64,000 nucleotides of DNA from Leptospirillum ferrooxidans C2-3 (lineage in GTDB: Bacteria > Nitrospirota > Leptospirillia > Leptospirillales > Leptospirillaceae). Positions 43,701 through 51,973 of the stretch are shown one piece after another. The stretch spans positions 961,486-1,025,485 of the forward strand of contig NC_017094.1 of assembly GCF_000284315.1 (NCBI RefSeq), written 5' to 3'. Made by a program: the position numbers and the translations under genes. Under the pieces are notes generated by a model. That model was not told the DNA's origin and made no database searches. It was given only the letters and a program-made list of their open reading frames with translations. How positions within the stretch are numbered: position 1 is the stretch's first letter; each line of letters starts with the position of its first letter.

Positions 43701-45877
43701 AGGACATTTCTGAAAAAAATGAAACCATGGAGCTCGATCGCCTGAATACGGATCTTGATGCCCTGGTCTTATCCGGGACAACGCTTGAGGGCATCATGGA
43801 TCTGCTCTCCGAGCGGATGGAATCGATCTACTACCCCTCCTGTATCTGCATTTCAAGACGCGATGATGATCATTCCATCGGCTTTCATTGCGTTCGGGGA
43901 AAGAACTCTTTTCTGGTCGCCTCCTTTCTCCGGAAAAATGCGATGCAGAAAGATTCTGTCATTGAGTGGGAAAGTCTTTTCTTTCATAAGGAGAGGGATC
44001 ATCGCCGGTTCCTGATTTCCGAATTTCCGAAGACATCGAGCTACCGAAGGCTACTGGCCCAACACGGCGTTCAGGAAATCCATGGCTTCCCCTTTGAGAG
44101 GGAGAGTCAGGGCCGTTCCCTGAAAGGCGTGGTTCTTCTCGGATTCGAACGATTGGATTCCCTGTCGGGAAGTTCGATCGATCGCATCTGTCATACGATC
44201 AATCGTTTCCTGATCCTGGTGGAGCACTTCGGGGAACAGGAGACCCTTCATCTTCAAAATACCGCCTTGAACCTGGTGCCGAACGGAGTTCTGATCACCG
44301 ACCCCGATCGAAAGATATTGTGGGTGAACAAGGCCATGAGCGAGCTGTCAGGCTATTCGGACAAGGAGCTTGTGGGTCAGACTCCCCGCATCCTGCATTC
44401 CGGGAAGCAGGACAAGGAGTTCTACCAGATGATGTGGGAGACGATCCGCTCCGGAAGGATCTTTGAGGGAAGGATTGTCGACCGGAGGAAAGACGGATCC
44501 TTCTATACGGTGGAAACGGTGATCATCCCCATGATGGACAGTGACGGGACGATCACCCATTATGTGGGGGTCCAGAAGGATGTCAGGGATTCCCTCACCG
44601 GTCTTTTGAACAGGACATCGTTGAATGATCGTCTCCACATGGAAATTGAGAGGAATCTTCGGCTCAAAAGCTCTTCCATTGTCTTTTTCCTCGATATAGA
44701 CGGCTTCAAGACGATCAATGACACCATGGGACATGAGGTTGGTGACCGGCTCCTTCAGGAGATGGGTCTACGGATTTCAAGCGTCATCCGGACTTCGGAC
44801 TTTGTGGCAAGGTGGGGAGGAGATGAGTTTGTCCTGGTCATGACCGATGTGGTCGATCTCGCGACGGTGGCCCCTTTTGCGGAGAAACTTCTCTCAGTGA
44901 TTTCCAATCCTCTGGAAATCGATGGAACGGTGATTCATGTGACCGCTTCTGTCGGCATTGCCATTTCTCCCAGAGATTCCGCAAGCGTCGGGGATATCCT
45001 GAAAAAGTCGGATATCGCGATGTTCCAGGCAAAGGCTCATGGGAAGAATACCTGGAAGATCTTCGATCTGGCGATGGAGTCGGAGATCCGGGAGCAGTAC
45101 GAGCGGGAGCGGGCCCTCCATGAAGCCATCACGTCCGGTCAGTTCCGTCTGTTTTTTCAGCCCCAGATCAATGTGCTCAACGATCGCATCGTTGGCGTGG
45201 AGGCTCTTGTCCGATGGGATCATCCGACGGAAGGGCTCGTTCTTCCCGGTCGCTTCATTCCTCTTGCGGAAAGAACCGGTCTTATCATTCCGCTGGGAGA
45301 ATGGGTCCTGGAGGAAGCGTTCCGGACGATTGAGCGATGGATGAAGGCCGGATTTTCCCGTATCCGGGTCGGGGTCAATGTCTCGGCTTCCCAGTTCTGG
45401 CATCCGCCTTTCTGGGAAAATCTTGAACGTCATTTCGAAGCCAATCCGGAATTGGCCTTCTGGCTGGATCTTGAGCTTACGGAAAGTGTTTTGCTGAAGG
45501 ATCCGGCTGAGGCGGCAAACCTGATCCTGAAGATGCGGATGCTTGGTGTCCGGATGACCCTTGACGATTTCGGGACAGGATATTCCTCCCTTTCCTATCT
45601 GTCGGAGCTGTCGCTTGATGCGATCAAGATCCCCCAGGAGTTTGTGATTCCGATGCATGACAGTCTTCCCAAGACCAATCTTGTGAAAACGATTGTCCAG
45701 ATGGCGAGGATCCTGAACCTTGATCTGGTGGGAGAGGGAGCGGAGACAATGGAGGATGTGGAGATGCTGAGCCTTTTCGGATGCGCCGTGATCCAGGGGT
45801 TTGCGCTGTCGAAGCCGTTGCCTCTTGCCGATGTCGAGAGCTTTATCTGTGAAAAATCCGGAAAGGTCCTGCCCTAG
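40742..45877 (+). CDS. CheB-CheR-PAS-GAF-PAS-GGDEF-EAL fusion, 1711 aa
   Basis: Domains in order are as follows. A CheB methylesterase (about 20-205) has Ser in VVASAGG, His in LQHLDPSHES and Asp in GAGSDGADG. A CheR SAM methyltransferase (about 230-500) has FFRNPAVF, VWVVGCSSGQEAYSL and VSCRNLLIYLD. A coiled coil of repeated EEL/ANEELQST heptads spans about 665-755. Two PAS domains (about 755-995), a GAF-like region (about 1000-1170) and a third PAS follow. The GGDEF domain (about 1290-1445) has RWGGDEF and the RTSD inhibition site. The EAL domain (about 1460-1705) has EALVRW, ELTES, LDDFGTGYSS and QGF; the usual KID is KIP. Cyclase and phosphodiesterase motifs are both present. No membrane span is seen. 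The ATG lacks a close ribosome-binding site, with GAGGTGG about 15 bases upstream. Confidence 0.88.
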   Translation: MDKTTGLEPSGKGRPEGHNSLPVVVGVVASAGGLSAFAEFLKGVPPDSGLSFVFLQHLDPSHESALSEILQKGTSLRVLSIGSPVRPKPNQIYVIAPGTSLVIRNGVLSPSTLDEDQSHQQHLFDHFLESLASDQKDRAIGVILSGAGSDGADGLSAIKRNGGITFAQDDSAVFPSMPQSAISAGSVDFILPPFLIVQKILSLRQLDGVCRDGSFAIPSGEPSPDEGEDIKSVPDGYRRIVAFLQLRTGVDFFLYKSRPLLRRISRRMLLSNRKDLPDYADFLETDAGELEALFSDILLDVTSFFRNPAVFQKIADSVIPRFLAGRPGEMIRVWVVGCSSGQEAYSLSILLTEFFEKQALPAQFQIFATDLNEDLLRIARAGFYEDRLMDGVSFERRSRFFTREEGGYRVSGLIRDRIVFARHNILKDPPFSRMDLVSCRNLLIYLDTFIQNKVIRLFHYALSENGCLLLGLSESVGANSRLFLPEEKKLKIFWKKKIKGSVRIPVSPKSPGFDPIRKGNEGILDLLPAWKAEKEVARILIGEYAPPGVLVNDQLEIVHFFGSTTDFLSPPSGKPSLDLFSQLKRSLVPQIRVLLSKVRSEHQTAIRERVGLHRDDGDILLTLKVIPLKNLPSPYFLILFEKEGETEKGRTSRFHGPGSSTKPLVADQALSRIAFLESELLETQDYLDSLKEQHQSVIEELQATGEEVQSANEELQSTNEEIETSNAELESANEELSTINTELSERNAELLRVNNDLENLSVSINTAILVVSRDLLLRSFTPMAGKLFNLSVLNGAKVLERIGCEVDCPDMESFVLKVIREVQVSEREIRDHEGRVYLLRVRPYMTDDNRIDGAVLVFFDITTIKEHELEISRREYEIEMVFNAAPVGFSVLNSDFRIVMANQSFLKMFEYSSGEILGRSVFDLESGAFAKGNLQSFLHGSIAENKPIDSLKFTYVSEKKGVRTLLVSGNRLDPDDASPKRILLSVEDISEKNETMELDRLNTDLDALVLSGTTLEGIMDLLSERMESIYYPSCICISRRDDDHSIGFHCVRGKNSFLVASFLRKNAMQKDSVIEWESLFFHKERDHRRFLISEFPKTSSYRRLLAQHGVQEIHGFPFERESQGRSLKGVVLLGFERLDSLSGSSIDRICHTINRFLILVEHFGEQETLHLQNTALNLVPNGVLITDPDRKILWVNKAMSELSGYSDKELVGQTPRILHSGKQDKEFYQMMWETIRSGRIFEGRIVDRRKDGSFYTVETVIIPMMDSDGTITHYVGVQKDVRDSLTGLLNRTSLNDRLHMEIERNLRLKSSSIVFFLDIDGFKTINDTMGHEVGDRLLQEMGLRISSVIRTSDFVARWGGDEFVLVMTDVVDLATVAPFAEKLLSVISNPLEIDGTVIHVTASVGIAISPRDSASVGDILKKSDIAMFQAKAHGKNTWKIFDLAMESEIREQYERERALHEAITSGQFRLFFQPQINVLNDRIVGVEALVRWDHPTEGLVLPGRFIPLAERTGLIIPLGEWVLEEAFRTIERWMKAGFSRIRVGVNVSASQFWHPPFWENLERHFEANPELAFWLDLELTESVLLKDPAEAANLILKMRMLGVRMTLDDFGTGYSSLSYLSELSLDAIKIPQEFVIPMHDSLPKTNLVKTIVQMARILNLDLVGEGAETMEDVEMLSLFGCAVIQGFALSKPLPLADVESFICEKSGKVLP

Positions 45878-46407
45878 GGGGTTTGTGGCGGAATCCTCTC
45901 CGGATCGAATCCAGGGGGCGTTTTTCCGATGATCTCGACCATTCCCCGAAGGTCTCTCGGGTGTCCGGTGCCGGTGATGAGAAGGTGGTCTGTTTGGATG
46001 AGGAGGATCCTCCCACGTCTCCGGTTGGGAGCCTTGCCCATCCGGAACGTCCGGACGGCCTGAATGAACTCCTGCCGGTAAGCTCCAAGGAGGTCCCCGA
46101 GATGGGACGGTTTTGTCCCTCTCCAGGTGATGGCGAAGATCGCTCCGTCCTGCCCGGAAAACTCCCGGTAATGGCCTCCGGCGGTCGTGATCTTATGCAT
46201 CCGTATTCCTCCGGGGAGGGTCCGGACCGAATGGCTCCCCTGGGAGCGTTCCCTGTCCGCGGTCACCGAACTTTCCGGCTCTCCCAGAACGGCAAAGGCG
46301 CTTGTCAGATGGCTTCCCCAGTGAAAACAGATGAGAGCTCCAATGGTGATCCACATTTTGGATCTCCGGAAGCTGTGTTTCTGATCCTTCTTCAAGAACG
46401 CCTCCAT
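45874..46407 (-). CDS. DUF2844-family exported protein
   Basis: The product has an N-terminal signal sequence (basic start, hydrophobic MWITIGALICFHWG, likely cleavage after TSAFA). The mature DUF2844-like body contains VLGEPESSVTADRER, GIRMHKITTAGGHYREFSGQ, and AIFAITWRGTKPSHLGDLLG with YRQEF. Members are of unknown function and often sit next to DUF3443 genes, as here. The ATG at 46407 (177 residues) is listed; an internal ATG at 46356 with GGAG seven bases upstream is equally possible. Its stop overlaps that of the convergent CheB-CheR fusion by four bases. Confidence 0.75.
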   Translation of the reverse strand: MEAFLKKDQKHSFRRSKMWITIGALICFHWGSHLTSAFAVLGEPESSVTADRERSQGSHSVRTLPGGIRMHKITTAGGHYREFSGQDGAIFAITWRGTKPSHLGDLLGAYRQEFIQAVRTFRMGKAPNRRRGRILLIQTDHLLITGTGHPRDLRGMVEIIGKTPPGFDPERIPPQTP

Positions 46408-46437
46408 GGTAGGGTTTTCCTTTTCGGCTGTTCCCTG

Positions 46438-47766
46438 TTAAAAGGCCCAGAACGGCCCGGTGGCATTTAGAGAGGTGATGGTCTGCCCGTTGATTCCGAC
46501 AAAGACATTCTGTTTCAGGAAAAAGAACGGGAGCCCCCAGTCGAATCCGCCGGTCTGATCAAATCCCAGATTGGGGATGACGCCGTCTGAAAACCCCGAA
46601 CCCTGTGTCGGAGGGGTTTGAATGGTGAAGAAAACAGTGGTATCGGGAGATCCCGAAGCCGGTGCAATCGTTGCCGTAAGGGGCTCTGCTGATGAAGGCT
46701 CATAGTAATAATCCGGGGAGCCGCTGTTAGGGATTTGTGGATCGGGAAAGAAGTCGCCGTCTGACCCCGAATCGATAAAGGCATATCCATTGGAAGAAGA
46801 GTAGGTTGTTTGATTAAAGGTGGTCTGGAAGTTTCCGTTCTGGTCGGCGTCATAGGCTTTCACTCCTGATGCTGGTGTGTTGTCCGATTGGCTTCCGATT
46901 CCCAGGATCAGGGAGCCTGTCGCTGACTCCTCTGGACTGGTTATGGATGAGGGGAAAGAGACGAGGACCCCCTGATGGTCTGTCGGAAGAAGGGGGACGG
47001 GGTTCTGGTCCTGCTCGCAGGTTCCAAGGGTGGTGCTGGTGCAACTTGATCCTGAACAGGAAAAGAAAACCCCGTTATCGATACTTTGGGCGCATAACGT
47101 GCCGCAGGAATGGACAAAGAGCCCGACCCCAAGGATCCCGTTGAAACTTGCGTTCGAGGGAGAGGTGTCGGGGGTAAAGGTTTGTCCGCAGGATGGGTTT
47201 GAAGAGGCCGGATTTCCGTTGGAGGTGTACTGACCCGCGTAGGTTGGGTCGATCAGCTGTATCGGGAGGGTGACAGGAGGCTCGCCGGCGAGCCTGACCT
47301 GGGCATAGACAAGCGGACCCCAGTCGCCGTAGGTTCCATTTCCAAAAGCTTCGCATTCCCCGACAGGATCTCCCCCGGGAGAAGCCACCTGGTCGAGGGT
47401 GGTGGTATTGCTGAGGACAGATCTGAAGATCCTGAGGCCAGACGATCCAGTGTCGACCAGAATATTGGTGACGGTCTGGCAATTGCTTCCGGAGCTGTCG
47501 CAGATGGTGACGTCGGTGCAGGGATTATTGATGGCGGAGCCGCAAACAGTCGAACTGTTGTCTCCGGCTGTGCCCAGATAAAGCGGCAAGATATTACCGA
47601 GCGAGGTTCCCGAATCTGTAGCTCTCTCACAGCTGACCGAAAGCGGCCCCAGTGCCGGTTCTCCCGCAGAGGGTGATGTTCCGCCGCCACCACACCCGGA
47701 AAAAGAGAGAAAAAAACATCCCAGGATCCAAAGGAACATCCTTCGCATGGGGGGATGGTTTTTCAT
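46438..47766 (-). CDS. DUF3443-family lipoprotein with two aspartic-protease-like motifs
   Basis: The 442-residue protein begins with a lipoprotein signal: MKNHPPMRRMFLWILG, then the lipobox LSFSGC followed by a glycine run. The mature part is Ser/Gly/Pro-rich with many cysteines. It has ILVDTGSSGLRIF near residue 125 and FIDSGSDGDFF near residue 325. The two D-(T/S)-G-S motifs, about 200 residues apart, recall the paired catalytic loops of pepsin-like proteases. No activity is established for the family as far as I know. GGAG lies eight bases before the ATG at 47766. The DUF2844 gene follows 30 bases downstream, so the pair is probably one exported system. Confidence 0.75.
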   Translation of the reverse strand: MKNHPPMRRMFLWILGCFFLSFSGCGGGGTSPSAGEPALGPLSVSCERATDSGTSLGNILPLYLGTAGDNSSTVCGSAINNPCTDVTICDSSGSNCQTVTNILVDTGSSGLRIFRSVLSNTTTLDQVASPGGDPVGECEAFGNGTYGDWGPLVYAQVRLAGEPPVTLPIQLIDPTYAGQYTSNGNPASSNPSCGQTFTPDTSPSNASFNGILGVGLFVHSCGTLCAQSIDNGVFFSCSGSSCTSTTLGTCEQDQNPVPLLPTDHQGVLVSFPSSITSPEESATGSLILGIGSQSDNTPASGVKAYDADQNGNFQTTFNQTTYSSSNGYAFIDSGSDGDFFPDPQIPNSGSPDYYYEPSSAEPLTATIAPASGSPDTTVFFTIQTPPTQGSGFSDGVIPNLGFDQTGGFDWGLPFFFLKQNVFVGINGQTITSLNATGPFWAF

Positions 47767-47904
47767 TTGAAGCGCTCCTTTCAGGCCATGGCTGTGCGCA
47801 GGGTAGACTTTTTGAATGAACGATCCCAAGATAATATAAGCGAAAAAGGCAAAAGTTCTGTCTCATTCCGGCAAGGGGACGGGGGGGCACTCTTTTCGAT
47901 CTCT

Positions 47905-48705
47905 TCAGGGGATTGTCGTGTTGCCTGGTGACTTCAGGGGGCCGGAAAACTCCGAAATGACCGGCGTGTGGTCCGAAGGACGCTCGCTTTTTCTGGGCGC
48001 CGGATCGATAAAGGAGCGACGGTGAACCTCCTTAAGCGGGGCTGAAGCCAGGACAAGGTCGATTCTGAGGCCTTTATTTTGCCGGAACATCCCTTGCCGG
48101 TAGTCCCACCAACTGTATTGGCGCACCTCGGGGTTATCCTGCCTGAAGCAATCTGAAAACCCAAGATCGAAAATCCGTTGCAGGTGATCCCGCTCGTCTT
48201 TCGAACAGAAAATCTGGTCCCTCATCCCATCCGGATCCCAAAGGTCGAGATCGGTCGGGGCGATGTTGAAGTCCCCGGTGACAATGACCGGATGATCTTT
48301 GGGGTGAAGCGTTTCAAGGTATTTCGTGAGGGCTGCGAGCCATTCCATTTTATACAGGAACTTCTCCGTTCCAAGGTCCTGTCCGTTTGGAATATAGCAG
48401 TTGACCACCCGTATTCCGCCGATGTCGGCGGAAACAACGCGTTTCTGGTGGTCATCGTATCCGGGAATATCATAGACAGGATCCTTGACCGGATGTTTTG
48501 AAAGAATCGCAACGCCATTATAGGTTTTTTGACCATTATAAAGACTGTTGTAGCCCATTTCCGTAAAAACGGAATGGGGAAAGTCCTCATTGGTCGTTTT
48601 GGTCTCCTGAAGGCACAGGCAATCGGGACTGTTGTCCACAAGCCAATGTTGGACCTGTTCAAGGCGTACCTTCAAGGAGTTGACGTTCCAGGTTGCAAGT
48701 TTCAT
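47905..48705 (-). CDS. xthA: Exodeoxyribonuclease III
   Basis: XthA is an AP endonuclease and 3'-5' exonuclease of base-excision repair. Visible motifs are ATWNVNSLKVRL at the start, the metal-binding glutamate in LCLQETKTTNED, CYIPNGQ, VTGDFNIAPTDLDLWD, and the final catalytic block RIDLVLASAPL with SDHTPVISEF. Length (266) is normal. The start at 48705 (MKLATWN) fits homologues; the frame extends to 48750 without improving the match. No strong ribosome-binding site is visible. It is 13 bases downstream of the unknown 180-residue gene. Confidence 0.95.
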   Translation of the reverse strand: MKLATWNVNSLKVRLEQVQHWLVDNSPDCLCLQETKTTNEDFPHSVFTEMGYNSLYNGQKTYNGVAILSKHPVKDPVYDIPGYDDHQKRVVSADIGGIRVVNCYIPNGQDLGTEKFLYKMEWLAALTKYLETLHPKDHPVIVTGDFNIAPTDLDLWDPDGMRDQIFCSKDERDHLQRIFDLGFSDCFRQDNPEVRQYSWWDYRQGMFRQNKGLRIDLVLASAPLKEVHRRSFIDPAPRKSERPSDHTPVISEFSGPLKSPGNTTIP

Positions 48706-48718
48706 GGATATCGCAGGG

Positions 48719-49261
48719 CTACATGGGTGTTCGGTGGTTGTTGCCCGCAAGCCCGTGCCACTTCATGACACTCATGACCGCATCGACCGCCAGATCTGAA
48801 ACGGCCAGTTCCTGGAATTTTTCCGCAAGATAGATGATCCATTCAACCCCTGTTCCATTGGGACCGAATCCCTGCTTGGCAATCTTGATGATCTCCTGAG
48901 GAACCATTTTCCCGATATAGTCCGGATGGCTCCTGTTCGAAAGGAAGTAGTACCCGTCTTCGGAGAGTTCGTTATTAATGATCATGGGACCTTCCTTCAG
49001 GGTGAAATACTCCCCGTATCTCCCCTTGATCTTTTCAATGATCTCGTCTTCCTCGTCCTCATCGAGCAGGTAGGCATATCCCCGACAGTCGCCGGAGGTT
49101 TCAAATCCCAGTCCCGGGGAAGGGTTGGTCGGATTTCCCCAGCGATCGGTCATCATATAGTTGAAGGAACGGTGATGTTCTTCAAGAAGGGCTTTTTTCC
49201 GCTCTTCAAACGGGTAGGGAAAGTCCCACATCAGTTCGTCAAAGGTAAAGATCCAGGCCAT
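48719..49261 (-). CDS. Hypothetical acidic protein, 180 aa
   Basis: No family was recognised. The product is acidic with aromatic-rich stretches (MAWIFTFDELMWDFPYPFEE), a cluster of acidic residues (LLDEDEEDEIIEKIKG) and no cysteine pairs, signal peptide or membrane span. One region (YYFLSNRSHPDYIGKMVPQE) looks well folded. AAGGAA lies about 12 bases before the ATG at 49261. It is read in the same direction as xthA just downstream. Function is unknown. Confidence 0.7.
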   Translation of the reverse strand: MAWIFTFDELMWDFPYPFEERKKALLEEHHRSFNYMMTDRWGNPTNPSPGLGFETSGDCRGYAYLLDEDEEDEIIEKIKGRYGEYFTLKEGPMIINNELSEDGYYFLSNRSHPDYIGKMVPQEIIKIAKQGFGPNGTGVEWIIYLAEKFQELAVSDLAVDAVMSVMKWHGLAGNNHRTPM

Positions 49262-49376
49262 GGGGGTGGGTTCCTTTCTTTTTATGGAACGATACAGGGT
49301 ATCGCCCGGGGCATCTTTTGACCAAGAGTCGGTCCCATTCTGGCATGATTTTGATTCGTCGTCACCTCCTGCCTTG

Positions 49377-50222
49377 CTATTCCTTCCTGGGGAGGATCTC
49401 TCCTGGAGGAATGGCTGTTTCCGGGTAGGACTCTTCCGGTGAAGGGAAAGAGTGGTTCCTGACCGATTCCGAAAAAGCCAGAACAGCCTTTCTGGCTTCA
49501 AGGCCGACCGATCCGAAGGGCCGGACAAATCGGGGAAGGGGGCGGTCAGACCAGCCGACAAGGTCGTGGAAGACCAGAACTTGCCCGTCAACATGGATCC
49601 CGGCTCCGATTCCGATGGTGGGGATGGAGAGACGGGAGGTGATCGCCCTTGCCACATCGGGGGGGATCCCTTCAAGAACGATGGCAAAGGCTCCGGCCTG
49701 TTCGATCGCTACCGCATCCGCGATGACCTGCCTCGCTCCCTGCAGATCCTTGCCCTGAACCTTGTATCCTCCGGTCATGTTGATCGACTGGGGCTTCAAT
49801 CCCACATGGCCCATGACCGGTATCATGGCCCTGGTCATCGCCCTCACCAGGGAGGAAATTTCGGCACCCCCCTCAAGTTTGACGCCATTGGCCCCACCTT
49901 CCTTGATCATTTTCCCGGCATTGGTGATCGCCTCTTTTTGAGAGGTGTTGTAGGAAAGAAATGGCATGTCTGTCACCAGAAAGGGGCCGTCGAGCCCCCG
50001 CCGGACGCAGCGGGTATGGTAGAGCATCTCTTCGACTGTAACCGGCAGGGTCGAATCATGACCCTGCACAATATTCCCGAGAGAGTCTCCAACGAGAGCA
50101 ATATCGATTTCCGCTCCCGAAAGAAGCCTGGCCTCCATTGCGTCGTAGGCTGTCACCATCGTAATGGAGGGACCTTCTGTTTTGCGACGCAGGATTTCCG
50201 TGATGGTCAGCCGGCTGGACAT
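49377..50222 (-). CDS. panB: Ketopantoate hydroxymethyltransferase
   Basis: PanB transfers a hydroxymethyl group from 5,10-methylene-THF to alpha-ketoisovalerate, the first committed step to pantothenate and CoA. The 281-residue product shows MVTAYDAMEARLLSGAEIDI, LVGDSLGNIVQGHDSTLPVT, GANGVKLEGG, GHVGLKPQSI, and IPTIGIGAGIHVDGQVLVFH. The gene follows metF by 7 bases and folD further upstream. These make and use methylene-THF, so co-regulation of one-carbon supply with pantothenate synthesis is plausible. panC and panD are not in the window. Confidence 0.96.
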   Translation of the reverse strand: MSSRLTITEILRRKTEGPSITMVTAYDAMEARLLSGAEIDIALVGDSLGNIVQGHDSTLPVTVEEMLYHTRCVRRGLDGPFLVTDMPFLSYNTSQKEAITNAGKMIKEGGANGVKLEGGAEISSLVRAMTRAMIPVMGHVGLKPQSINMTGGYKVQGKDLQGARQVIADAVAIEQAGAFAIVLEGIPPDVARAITSRLSIPTIGIGAGIHVDGQVLVFHDLVGWSDRPLPRFVRPFGSVGLEARKAVLAFSESVRNHSFPSPEESYPETAIPPGEILPRKE

Positions 50223-50229
50223 CTTTGAG

Positions 50230-51099
50230 TCAGCACTCTGCCAGGTCGAGAATCCTCGGAATGGTCTCCTCGGCCCCGACAGTCATGATATGGACTCCAT
50301 GGACCATGGGCCGGATTGCCCTGATGGTCTCGGCTGCGATTTCAATGCCCACATCGAGCGCTCCTCCCTGGGGTGCCCTCTCAAGCCTGGCGATCAGTTC
50401 CTTGGGAACGGTGATCCCGGGAACCTTCTCGTTCAAATAATTGGCCATTCTGGCGGACTTGAGAAGGATGATCCCGGCGAGAACAGGGACTCTGAAAGGG
50501 GAGGCAAACACCATGAATCGTTCCATTGTTTTCGGTGAAAAAACCGCCTGGGTCTGGAAAAAACGGGCGCCTGCCGAAAATTTTTCCTCGAACTTTCGGG
50601 TTTCCGCATCGAAATCTCCTTCGGGAGAGGTTGCCGCACCGGGGAGAATGTCTGTCGGTCCCGAGAGATCCTTTCCGGAAAGATCGGTCCCGCCGTTGAG
50701 AAGGGTTATGGCCCGGATGAGTTCCGGAGTCGGAAGATCAAAGACGGGTTTGGCCTCCGGATGATCCCCGAGGGTCGGAGGGTCTCCGGAGAGACAGAGT
50801 GCTTGCCGGATCCCGAGGGAGGACATGCCAAGGATGTCCGACTGGATAGCCAGACGGTTCCGGTCCCGAAGGGTGATCTGGACAATGGGGTCGATCCCGA
50901 TGGACTGGAGATGGACTCCCATGGCGAGGGGACACATTCTCATGACTCCGGTCTGGTTGTCCGTGATGTTGAGGCCATGAACCCGGCCCTTAAGGGCCAC
51001 GAGTCGCTCAAGCAAGGGGGCGACAAGGGTCCCCTTTGGAGGGGAGCATTCCCCTGTGATCATGAATGAATGGGCTGTGAGCGCTTCTCTGAAGGTCAT
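50230..51099 (-). CDS. metF: Methylenetetrahydrofolate reductase family protein
   Basis: MTHFR reduces 5,10-methylene-THF to 5-methyl-THF, the methyl donor for methionine synthesis and, in some anaerobes, for the Wood-Ljungdahl route. The 289-residue barrel shows FMITGECSPPKG near the N-terminus, GLNITDNQTG, DPIVQITLRDRNR, LCLSGDPPTLGDHP, and GARFFQTQAVF later. The divergence from E. coli MetF (ITGECSPP rather than SFEFFPP) suggests the branch found in acetogens and chemolithotrophs. It lies between folD and panB. Confidence 0.88.
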   Translation of the reverse strand: MTFREALTAHSFMITGECSPPKGTLVAPLLERLVALKGRVHGLNITDNQTGVMRMCPLAMGVHLQSIGIDPIVQITLRDRNRLAIQSDILGMSSLGIRQALCLSGDPPTLGDHPEAKPVFDLPTPELIRAITLLNGGTDLSGKDLSGPTDILPGAATSPEGDFDAETRKFEEKFSAGARFFQTQAVFSPKTMERFMVFASPFRVPVLAGIILLKSARMANYLNEKVPGITVPKELIARLERAPQGGALDVGIEIAAETIRAIRPMVHGVHIMTVGAEETIPRILDLAEC

Positions 51100-51115
51100 T
51101 GGGTTCTCCGTGTGA

Positions 51116-51973
51116 TCAGGATAGGTGATTTCGTTTTTTATAGGCTTTCAGCGTGTTTTCAAGAAGTGTTGCGATGGTCATCGGGCCAACGCCTCCGGGA
51201 ACCGGGGTGATCGCTGATGCGATTGGTTCCACACTGTCAAAATCGACATCTCCCACAAGTTTTCCCTTGTCATTTCGGGAGATCCCGACATCAATCACCA
51301 CCGCGCCCTTTTTCACGAAATCTTTTGTGATCATGAGGGGTTTCCCGAGCGCGGCGACCAGTATGTCGGCCTGTCGTGTCTCCTCCGACAGATTGGCTGT
51401 TTTACTGTGGCAGATGGTGACAGTGGCATCGGCGGCCAGCAGGAGAAGGGCCATCGGTTTTCCCACAATCAAGCTCCTGCCGAGAACGACTGCCTTCTTT
51501 CCCTTTACAGGGATACCGTATCGGGAAAGAAGCGTCATGACGCCTGTGGGGGTGCAAGGGACCAGTGTGTCTTCTCCGATCACAAGTCGACCGACGTTGA
51601 TGGGATGAAATCCGTCGACATCCTTTTCGGGGTCGATCCTGAGAAGAATGTCATCTTTCGGAATATGGGGGGGGAGGGGAAGTTGAACGAGAATCCCGTC
51701 AATCCTGGGATCGGCATTCAGCTTGTCGACCCACTCCATCACCGTTTCCCTGGTGGTATCATGGGGCAGGTTGATTTCGGGAGCATGGATCCCCGCTTCC
51801 TTGCAGGCATTTCTTTTGTTTTTCACGTAGGCATGGCTTGCAGGATCATCTCCGACAAGGATGACTCCGAGGCCAGGAGGACGTCCGGCTAAGGGTGCAA
51901 GCTTCCTGATCTCTTCTGTCTGTTCTGCCCGCAATGTAGCGGCAAGCTCTTTTCCATTCAAAATGGTCGCCAA
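51116..51973 (-). CDS. folD: Methylenetetrahydrofolate dehydrogenase/cyclohydrolase
   Basis: FolD interconverts 5,10-methylene-THF and 10-formyl-THF. The 285-residue product has the substrate tyrosine/lysine motif DPASHAYVKNKRNACKEAG, the DGILVQLPLPPHI signature, PEKDVDGFHPINVGRL, the NADP-binding VVLGRSLIVGKPMALLLL, and the closing TPVPGGVGPMTIATLLENT. It is the first of three minus-strand genes, folD-metF-panB. The xseB or xseA genes often found near folD are absent. Confidence 0.96.
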   Translation of the reverse strand: MATILNGKELAATLRAEQTEEIRKLAPLAGRPPGLGVILVGDDPASHAYVKNKRNACKEAGIHAPEINLPHDTTRETVMEWVDKLNADPRIDGILVQLPLPPHIPKDDILLRIDPEKDVDGFHPINVGRLVIGEDTLVPCTPTGVMTLLSRYGIPVKGKKAVVLGRSLIVGKPMALLLLAADATVTICHSKTANLSEETRQADILVAALGKPLMITKDFVKKGAVVIDVGISRNDKGKLVGDVDFDSVEPIASAITPVPGGVGPMTIATLLENTLKAYKKRNHLS

